A DNA stretch of 64,000 nucleotides from Solen grandis (Eukaryota; Mollusca; Bivalvia; Adapedonta; Solenidae), in the NCBI GenBank assembly GCA_021229015.1, contig CM037782.1:36238038-36302037 (forward strand), in the 5' to 3' direction. The notes beneath the pieces are model-generated. The model saw nothing but the letters and a program-made list of their open reading frames with translations. It was not told the origin of the DNA and made no database searches. Positions within the stretch are counted from its first letter, which is position 1. Every line of letters starts with the position of its first letter. A program made the position numbers and the translations under genes. Below are positions 56,601 through 64,000 of this stretch, piece after piece.

Positions 56601-57067
56601 GATCGAATTCCACCATCCATTCTTAGCGCTAATTAATACTTAAATACTTAATGGCAAATTTCATAAAATTAAAATTATGTTTTTTGTTTTTTTTTTGGTT
56701 TCACTAAAAAGATACCTCAATATTTGATTTCTTAACATATAGTATTAGTTATTAAGGTAAAATCCCAGACATGGTTCCGCTACGTCTTGGACCACTTAAC
56801 CTCTACCAAGATAACCAATATACCCTAATGAAACAATAAGAAAAAACAAAAACAAAAAACAATAAGAAACATTAGTTATCTCCGTGAAAGGCCACGAGGT
56901 CCGAAATGTAGCGGAACCATTGCACGGACTTCACCTTAAGGTAATGTTTTATGTTAGTGTAGTCATGTACTTGGTCAGTCATAAAACAGAAACGTTGGAG
57001 TGTGTTTCTGCCTCATTTAATCATTGCAGTAATATTTAGCTCTAAATATTGATGAGGAATTCGAATC
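56601..57067 (+). mobile_element. MITE family E, copy 3, interrupted by another MITE
   Basis: The left end GATCGAATTCCACCATCCAT and right end GAGGAATTCGAATC are inverted, with TAGCGCT cores inside. ATG lies directly outside both ends and may be a short target duplication. An independent 180-bp element sits at 56756-56935. Confidence 0.82.
56756..56935. mobile_element. 180-bp MITE nested in a family E MITE, TTAA target
   Basis: The left end starts GGTAAAATCCCAGACATGGT and the right end, reversed, starts GGTGAAGTCCGTGCAATGGT. Both continue TCCGCTAC. TTAA flanks both sides (56752-56755, 56936-56939). Removing the insert and one TTAA gives TTATTAAGGTAATG, which matches the uninterrupted copy at 37645-37900 (CATTAAGGTAATA). 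Confidence 0.85.
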
Positions 57068-57167
57068 ATGTCAAATATTGGGAAAGAAATGACATTCACA
57101 AGCAAACCCAATTCATCCTGTGCCACATCCGTGTATGTATTGTGTGCAGCTTTTTGTCATTTTTGTG

Positions 57168-57287
57168 TCACCTGCTGTAAGCAGAGATGACACATAGGGA
57201 TCACTTTTCCGTCGTCTGTCTGTCCGTCTCATTTTTTTCGTTACGCTTCAGCAGGTAACACGTGTGTTCCAGAGAACTCTCTTGTTT
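57168..57287 (+). mobile_element. Small Helentron-like element without a tandem core
   Basis: TCACCTGCTGTAAGCAG at the left and CTTCAGCAGGTAACACGTGT at the right form inverted subterminal repeats (TACCTGCTG core). AGAGAACTCTCTTGTTT at the right end holds a GAGAACTCTC hairpin and the CTTGTT finish seen in the 59.3-60.8-kb element. A CCGTCGTCTGTCTGTCCGTC stretch is also shared in style. Only 120 bp remain. Confidence 0.65.
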
Positions 57288-59349
57288 AGCTTTTGCACGG
57301 ATTTAGCAGCAAAAAGTCAAAATACGTTTCCGTCATTTTATTTTTCCCTATGCGTAAATAACTGAAATGCAGCAGAGATGGAATCTCTGATGACGTACGT
57401 TGTATTTTATCTTGGTCTTTGTGCTTTTTATTTTTCCTGATGATCAGATATACACACTTTGTATATTCGCATCATTTTTCTGAAGAAAAAAAACGCTTAT
57501 AATACAGATGAAACTCAGACAATTCCCTGAATTACTAGATAATTAAGCAATAAATTTTATGCAATTTTGGTTCGCAGACATTTAACCTCTGACCTCTAGT
57601 GCCATGAATGAATTTTAGATTGTTCAATAAATCTATTCATTCCTTGGAGCCTTACTGTACTGGTCTTCTAAAGATGTATAGAGTTTGTAGAATTTGAAAA
57701 AAAAGTCACAAATTTGTATATTTTATGTTGGAAGAAAATGCCTGGGAGCATGATGTCAGTGTTTAAGTCGCTGCATAGAGTACCGTATATCCTTTTCAAT
57801 TTGGACTGTTCCTGAAATTTATGGGATTGAATTAGGAAGACCTCTAGATACATATGATGTTTTGTTCAGTATTTTATCCCTAATGTGAACAAGAATTCTC
57901 GGCGAAGGAAGTGAAATATAAATCATGGATTATTTAATGAAGACTGATGGAATGTCATTCGGACTGCAAAAACGAATCCGTTGCATTTTTTTTTTATTAA
58001 ACTCTAGTGATTTAAAAGCATGCATGAAATTTCTATGAAGTGCAGTAAACATCTCCAGTGGTGGTATCTAGTTGTTTTTAAATCATTTCAAAAATATTTT
58101 ACTGTTGTCTCTAGTTGAATAACCTATATTAAGCTTAAAGTTGAACTCATGGCTTTCTTAATGAGATTTACTAAAAGATGCACGGAGAAAAAAGGATAGA
58201 TCGCAATATATTCCCGTTATAAAATAGAAATTTTCTTCCAAAGCTTGTATGGTGATATTTTGCATTTACTCCTAGGAAGACATTGATTCTGTGCCGCAGA
58301 ATGGCTCCTTTCAATTCCTATATGTTTTAGTCTATTGACCGAGTACCGAGTCATGCATCTGATGGAAATCTGTATTTATTTTAAAAACAGGACTAATGTA
58401 TCCACAAAAAAATGTTATTTACTTTGTCACTTCCTTAAATAGTATGAGTATTATTTTTACAATCCTTAAGTTTTAGTTTAAAAACGAATTCTGTTATGGT
58501 GGGTGTTGAAAATAATAATACAGCAGAGAATAGTTAGTAAATAAAAAGACAATGATCCATAACATTTCCTCCATCCTTTTTATTTCATGTTTTTATTGTA
58601 CACTATTTTACCATTTTTATTTCAAGTATGATTTAAATATCAACATAATCTGTATCTGTATTAATCCTTAGTTGACATTGGGCATTACTTAAGTATCAAA
58701 ACAACAGAATTACCGATTATATAAGATGTGTTGTTTTCCTCCGATTCAAATATTATTTATATCTAATTGACCTCTGTATTATTTTTGTCATCCTATGCAA
58801 ATTGTTAATCTATAATTATGATAAACTTGTTTTATGCTATGAAAAGAAAATAAAGGATAAAATTTCTTTTTAAAATATGTGTGGATCTTTTCTATGCTTT
58901 AACTATGTTAGGAAAATCTGTTAAAACACATTTATCCTCGTTTCCTTCAAATGACACAATAATGATACAAATCTGCTCACCTACAGTACTATAAAGCATC
59001 CACGTCCATGTTTTATAGTTGAATAACATGTCAGTTGATTTTTTAGTAAATGCGACCTAGCGCAAAGTTTACGAATTGCTCGCAGTAAGATTTTCTTAGA
59101 TTTTACCCTCTGAGCATTCTTTTGTGTGGGCTAAAATCAAATTTTAGTTTGGCTTCTCCTCTTCTTGTGATAGTTATTCGTTTATATATTTCTAAAACAG
59201 CTGCAAGCATGTGCATGTCACTGACAATTTATCCTATACAAGTGTCCAAGAGAAATACGGCTGATATTCATTGTGTTCCTAGGCCAGCTTTTGTGAGTCC
59301 TGTCGAAAGTCGAGATATATTTCAATTCCTGCACCTCCGACCTCTTTTT
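57288..59349. other. Non-coding AT-rich sequence
   Basis: No gene or structured repeat was recognised. The frame at 59122-59379 runs into the Helentron end and is not supported. Confidence 0.45.
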
Positions 59350-60810
59350 AGCTCACCTGAGCACGTGTGCTCAGGATGAGCTTTTAGGATCGATGAATGT
59401 CCGTCGTCCGTCCGTCCGTCCGTCCGTCGTCCGTCGTCCACAATTTGTTCGTTTGCACTCTAGCATCTTCATTTTATGAGCAATTATCTTCAAACTTTAA
59501 AACAATGTTTATAATCATAAAATCTCGGCCAAGTTCGATTATGGCTGATATCGGAACATTAGGTCAGGAGTTATGCCCCTTTTAAAATTAAAAAAAGCCA
59601 GATTTCACATTGTTTGCACTCTAGCATCTTCATCTTTTGAGCAATCATCTTCAAACTTTATATCAATGTTTATAACCATAAAATCACGGCCAAGTTCGAT
59701 TATGGCTGATATCGTACCATTAGGTCAGGAGTTATGCCCCTTTTAATATTCAAAAAATGCCATATTTCAAGTTGTTTACACTCTAGCATCTTCATCTTTT
59801 AAGCAATCCTCTTCAAACTTTATGGCAATGCTTATGACCATAAGGTCTCATTGAGTTTGATTATGCTGAGATCATAATTAGGTCAGGAGTTATGCCCCTT
59901 TTAATATTCAAAAAATGCCATATTTCACTTTGTTTACACTCTAGCATCTTCATCTTTTGAGCAATCATCTTCAAACTTTATGGCAATGCTTATGACCATA
60001 ATGTCTCGATTGAGTTTGATTATGACTGAGATCAGTTGATAAGGTCAGGAGTTAAGCCCCTTTTAATATAAAAAAATGCCAGATTTTACGTTGTTTACAC
60101 TCTAAAATTTTCATCTTTTGAGCAATCATCTTCAAACTTTATTACAATGTTTATGACCATAAGGTCTCGATTGAGTTCGACTAATGCTGAGATCCGTCAA
60201 TTAGTTCAGAAGTTATGCCCCTTTTAATATTAAAAAAATGCCAGAAATCACTTTGTTTACACTCTAGCATCTTCATCTTTTGAGCAATCATCTTCAAACT
60301 TTATAAAAATGCTTATGACCATAAGGTCTCGATTGAGTTTGATTATGGCTGAGATCCGTCAATTAGGTCAGGAGTTATGCCCCTTTTAATAAAAAAAAGC
60401 CATATTTCACGTTGTTTACCTCTAGCATCTTCCTTTTTTTAGCAATCATCTTCAAACTTTATGACATTGTTAATGACCATAATGTCTCGATTGAGTTCAA
60501 TTGTGGCTGAGATGGGTCATTTAGGTCAGGAGTTATGCCCCTTTTAATACAAAAAATGCAAGATTTCACTTTGTTTATTCTCTACCAACTTCATTTTTTT
60601 AACAATCATTTTTAAACTTTAAGACAATGTTTATGCCCATAATCTCACAATCGGGTTCAATTATAACTGATATTGACTTGTAAATTTAGGAGTTATGCCC
60701 ATTTCACCATAAAAAAAAGCCAGATTTCACTTTTACACTCAAGCATCTTTATTTCTTAAGCAATCACCTTTCTCAGGTGAGCGACCAAGGGCCATCTTGG
60801 CCCTCTTGTT
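59350..60810 (+). mobile_element. Pearl-type Helentron-like element with 160-bp tandem repeats
   Basis: The left end GCTCACCTGAG and the right-end CTCAGGTGAGC are exact inverses. A GAGCAC-GTGCTC palindrome follows the left repeat, and a GGGCCA-TCT-TGGCCC hairpin precedes CTCTTGTT at the right. The core repeats a unit starting CTCTAGCATCTTC at 59458, 59619, 59781, 59939, 60100, 60262, 60420, 60580 and 60738 (period 158-162 bp). A CCGT-repeat (59399-59440) sits between the left end and the core. This is the organisation of the bivalve pearl repeats, now viewed as non-autonomous Helitrons. No protein is encoded. Confidence 0.88.
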
Positions 60811-62225
60811 AAGGAAGTACAATCCGATTCGTTTGGGGTAAGAAATAACTTTATCCTGAAAGACGATGTATTGGTCGCAGTGTAAGTATTAACATATCAA
60901 ACAAACAAGGAAAATTACCATAGTTGAGTGTCTTGTAGTCTAACTTCAATATTGCAAATGCAGTTGAACCTGTATTAGCTTCCATCTGTATTAAATGATC
61001 AACTTGTACTTAGCGGTCAGTTTAATATTACTAAATAACACTCATTTAGCGTCTCTGTTAAGTGCTCATATACTTTCGTTCCTTTGACTGACCACTTAAG
61101 ACAGGTTTACCTGAATGATATTTCCTATGAGGATGTAAAACTTGATATCGCATATTATTTCTATTCATATATGAACCGTTTGTATATTTATTTTTACATC
61201 AGCTTGTCAGAAAAAACTAGAGCTTCACAGAGCGGCGCCAACGCTTGTCTGTTTTACATGGCGACATTAAAAATTTTGTACCTAGACGACACAGCGATCA
61301 TAATAGCTCGACTGTTACATGAATAAGTAAACTTTACAATTTTCTGTATTTTATAGTATTATGTTTACATGGAGGGGACAATTCCAGGTCAAAAGGAGTG
61401 AGAAGATTTTGGGAATCAAATAAGTATTTAACTTTAATTACATGTAATTTGTGTATCTTTAGCAAGGTAAAAATAATGTAGGGTGGGCACCTTGTAAAAC
61501 ATAAACTGACTTAAATATTCATTTATTCAAAGACTGACTTTGCAGGTATGAACTAAGTAAAAGAATCAGTCAATAGTTTGCATTGATATGGGGTTTTTTT
61601 TTTCAAATGTTTAGGCTCCGGATCATTTGGCTCGCTTTACAAAAGTCACGGCGCTGCAAAATTAGAAATAACACGACCACACATTAAACCAAGAGTGTCT
61701 GTGGAACTTTAAATTGAACAATGTAAATAAAATTCCTAAACAATGTAAATCTGTTGATATGAAACCATGTGAATTCTTGAGATTTTTTCTTTCTTGATAG
61801 AAAAATGTTTCTCTGATGCTGTTATTCTGTTGTTGTTTTTGAACAGGGTTGCTTGCAACGCTGTTCTAAGGAAACACACATTTTGGATCGGACAACAATT
61901 CGGGGCTATATTTAGAAATCTTATATTCATAGATTTCTCTCTTATTTACTACACTGTGAAAAAAAAGTCCAAAATTTGTTTCCTCTCTTAACACTAAATG
62001 GTGACAATTTTCGTGTTTATTTCAGTACGATTGCGTTCTGGAAGTCGAACTTTAATAAAAATGTGTAGAAAATCGATGCTGGAGATACCGTGTTTAATAA
62101 ACTGTAACGAAAAAAAGATAATGCGCAGGAGAAAAATCGCAATTCATTTAGTCCATGACTGGCTGGAATTTCCAGCGATAGCCAACAATATATACATAAA
62201 AATCATTTTGACGTCATAAAAGCGA
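60811..62225. other. Non-coding AT-rich sequence
   Basis: No gene was recognised. The frames at 61084-61326 and 61794-62219 lack domains and splice support. Confidence 0.45.
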
Positions 62226-62297
62226 AATACTGCAGTGGTACAGCTTCTGAATAGCATGCTAAATGTTGTAGGTTCAAATCCCAGGGGAGTAACTTTT
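62226..62297 (+). other. tRNA-like sequence or SINE head
   Basis: CTGCAGTGGTACAGC, GGTTCAAATCCCA (B box) and a following T11 run suggest a pol III unit with a terminator. The acceptor halves ATACTGC and GGGAGTAA pair only partly, and the D arm is short. It is probably a tRNA pseudogene or SINE head. Confidence 0.45.
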
Positions 62298-63303
62298 TTT
62301 TTTCTTTATAAAATTCTTTTGCAATATAAGACATACATAGTTTGTCATAATGAAATTTATTATTTTAAGTACATGTGTGTGTACATATAATACATTAAGT
62401 TACATGTAATTCAAATCTCAAATAGAAAGTTTGTTGTTTTAGATTACATACTCATATTATCTTAAAAACTGTGGGAACGAGAAATGGGGAGAGGAAGAGT
62501 GGCAATATGTTTATTGTTAGCAATCCATTGATACAAACGATTTGTTTATCGTTTTTAACGACTGTTTTCAAGTAAGGTTTAAATGGGTTTATAGCATTTG
62601 GTTCATTGGCATCGCTTGGATATATTAAATTTACATTGATAAACATAAGAAATGCGACATTATCATTACTCTCAGCGCTATCAGCGCTTTGATTTTATCT
62701 GTGTGATTTGTCCTTCCTCTTGCATTACAGTCTGACATAATTACACATTCATCAGATGTGTTTTGAATGCTCTCTCATTCTGTCTAAGGATCTAATTATT
62801 CATATCTCGATCAACAGGCCGCCTACGTTTTTGAAATGTATCACATTTGTCAATCTTTATTATCCATAATAATTAGCAACAAATTGAATAATTTTCTAAA
62901 ATGTTAAAATAAAAGTTAAAGAGTCAATGTTTTACTCACATATCTTTAGAAACGCAATTATTGTTTAACATGTTCAGAATATACGTACGTTCTAATGCAG
63001 ATTTTTATTTACAATGTTGAAGTAATTGCCATAGAAACACTAGATATAATGTTGGAAAAATATACATGAGTTTCATTCATTTTGCACCAGACAATGGTAT
63101 AAAAAACTGATAGCAATATATAGGTATAACATTCTAACGTGGCACATGATTTACAGCGATACTTTGTCCTATGATACGTCCAAAAGCATAAGTAAACGTA
63201 TTTGTCTAAATATATTGTATCACATTCTCGATTCAAAAATGTATGACTTAAGGCAATATGGATTCAAGCCCTTATATGTCAATAAAGGCAAATAAAAATA
63301 TTT

Positions 63304-63343
<40 letters not shown>

Positions 63344-63609
63344 ATAATTTTTATTCAGATCACACTGTCGCCCAGATTAGAATATTAGTCTGATAGATTA
63401 TAAAAAAGATTGAACAAAAAAAAAGTTCTTAATTTGCCGGTAAATTGATGATGCAGCAAAGAAAAACGTATTGTTAAGAAAAATAGTTCACCGTAGTTTC
63501 TGTTTTAAATAAATTTGACTAATTTCTAGTTTATATTCAATGTTGCAATATATTAATTGTAACATTGGGAATCTAGGGAATGGTTTCTCATATTCACGCT
63601 CCTGGGGAT
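62298..63609. other. Non-coding AT-rich sequence with a (GT)n tract at 63309-63341
   Basis: Sixteen GT units are the only clear feature. No gene. Confidence 0.5.
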
Positions 63610-63965
63610 TCATAGAAACCATTTGATCTTGTAAGACATTTTCACGGTTTTATCAGCTAACAGTCTAAAAACATCTTCAGCATTTGGTTTAATCTCGTTG
63701 CGATAACAGCTATCAAATGCTGCATGGGAAGCTTCTATGTCAGTTTTTTCATGCCCTAATTTAATAGATGAGTTTTATGCATTCAATAGATATATACAAG
63801 ACTAGTAATACCTACTGGAATATTATTTGGGAGACCCCCTTCAGATATAGATTTTGTGTGCAAACTAAGAAATTCCATTTGCGCCGATTTAATACATGAG
63901 TTGCAATCGGAACATCTCGCCCATTTCTTGGAAATAACAAACGGATTAGGTCGGGGATTGCCGGG
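63610..63965 (-). CDS. Candidate two-exon coding region at the window edge, unrecognised
   Basis: On the minus strand, acceptor CTTATCAG opens an exon (63965-63812) reading NPRPNPFVISKKWARC and CSDCNSCIKSAQMEF. The exon ends before GTATTACTAG. A 56-bp interval ending in AAATTAG precedes a second open stretch (63755-63610) with GHEKTDIEASHAAFDSC and NAEDVFRLLADKTVKM, then a TGA. Splicing at these sites keeps the phase (one base carried over). The CSDCNSC cluster suggests metal binding. No family was recognised, and it could be host or transposon. Any upstream exons would lie beyond the right edge. Confidence 0.4.
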
Positions 63966-64000
63966 CTGATAAGACTAATGTGGGTTTCTGTATAGAATCT

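Noticed and set aside
62226..62297. Functional tRNA gene with a T-run terminator
   Set aside because: The acceptor pairing is incomplete and the D arm is too short.

Overview
The window reads as nuclear DNA of a bivalve mollusc or a close relative. It is AT-rich, has no operon-like gene packing, contains spliced and decayed metazoan transposon genes, and carries repeat types well known from bivalves: 'pearl'-type non-autonomous Helentrons with about 160-bp tandem cores, tRNA-derived SINEs, and MITEs. Two 100-N scaffold gaps lie at 4901-5000 and 55001-55100, and the sequence between them is exactly 50,000 bp. No host protein-coding gene can be called with confidence. Three short candidate coding regions (13289-13525, 42536-42790, 63610-63965) are listed at low confidence.

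Layout. 0-5 kb: a 38-bp minisatellite, an 82-bp partial duplication of a tRNA-like repeat head, a SINE, and the first gap. 5-15 kb: a miniature LTR retrotransposon (TRIM) whose LTR carries a tRNA-Asp-like pol III unit, a Helentron-like element with 156-bp repeats, a TA-flanked MITE, several SINEs, and a TTAA-flanked MITE holding a 31-nt palindrome. 16-19.6 kb: a DNA transposon with inverted repeats of about 650-700 bp around a decayed DDE transposase that ends in a SWIM-type zinc motif. 22-24.5 kb: a 73-nt near-perfect hairpin, the head of a PIF/Harbinger-like transposase, and a pogo/Tigger end.

24.8-29.0 kb: a Polinton/Maverick remnant. A packaging ATPase on the minus strand (two exons, reading frame open throughout) diverges from a decayed protein-primed DNA polymerase B on the plus strand. 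The promoter region between them has an NRF1-like palindrome, a TATA box and an initiator. The polymerase gene stops at a run of 30 G. No capsid, protease or integrase gene is visible.

32-44 kb: a SINE with a clear 14-bp target duplication, MITEs, a 21-bp tandem array, a decayed CR1/L2-like LINE, a 160-bp foldback, and a second 5'-truncated LINE. 44.7-47.3 kb: a non-coding element with GC-rich terminal inverted repeats and a nested MITE. 48.0-51.9 kb: a composite structure in which two directly repeated 473-bp elements, each with perfect 14-15-bp inverted ends, flank a decayed DDE transposase. 54-64 kb: the second gap, a MITE nested in another MITE at an identifiable TTAA target, a small and a large Helentron-like element, a tRNA-like sequence, and a candidate two-exon coding region at the right edge.

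The genes do not form a host pathway. Most are unrelated mobile elements at different stages of decay. The items most worth follow-up are the tRNA-bearing TRIM, the composite transposon, the uninterrupted Polinton-type ATPase beside its decayed polymerase, and the 50,000-bp spacing of the gaps.
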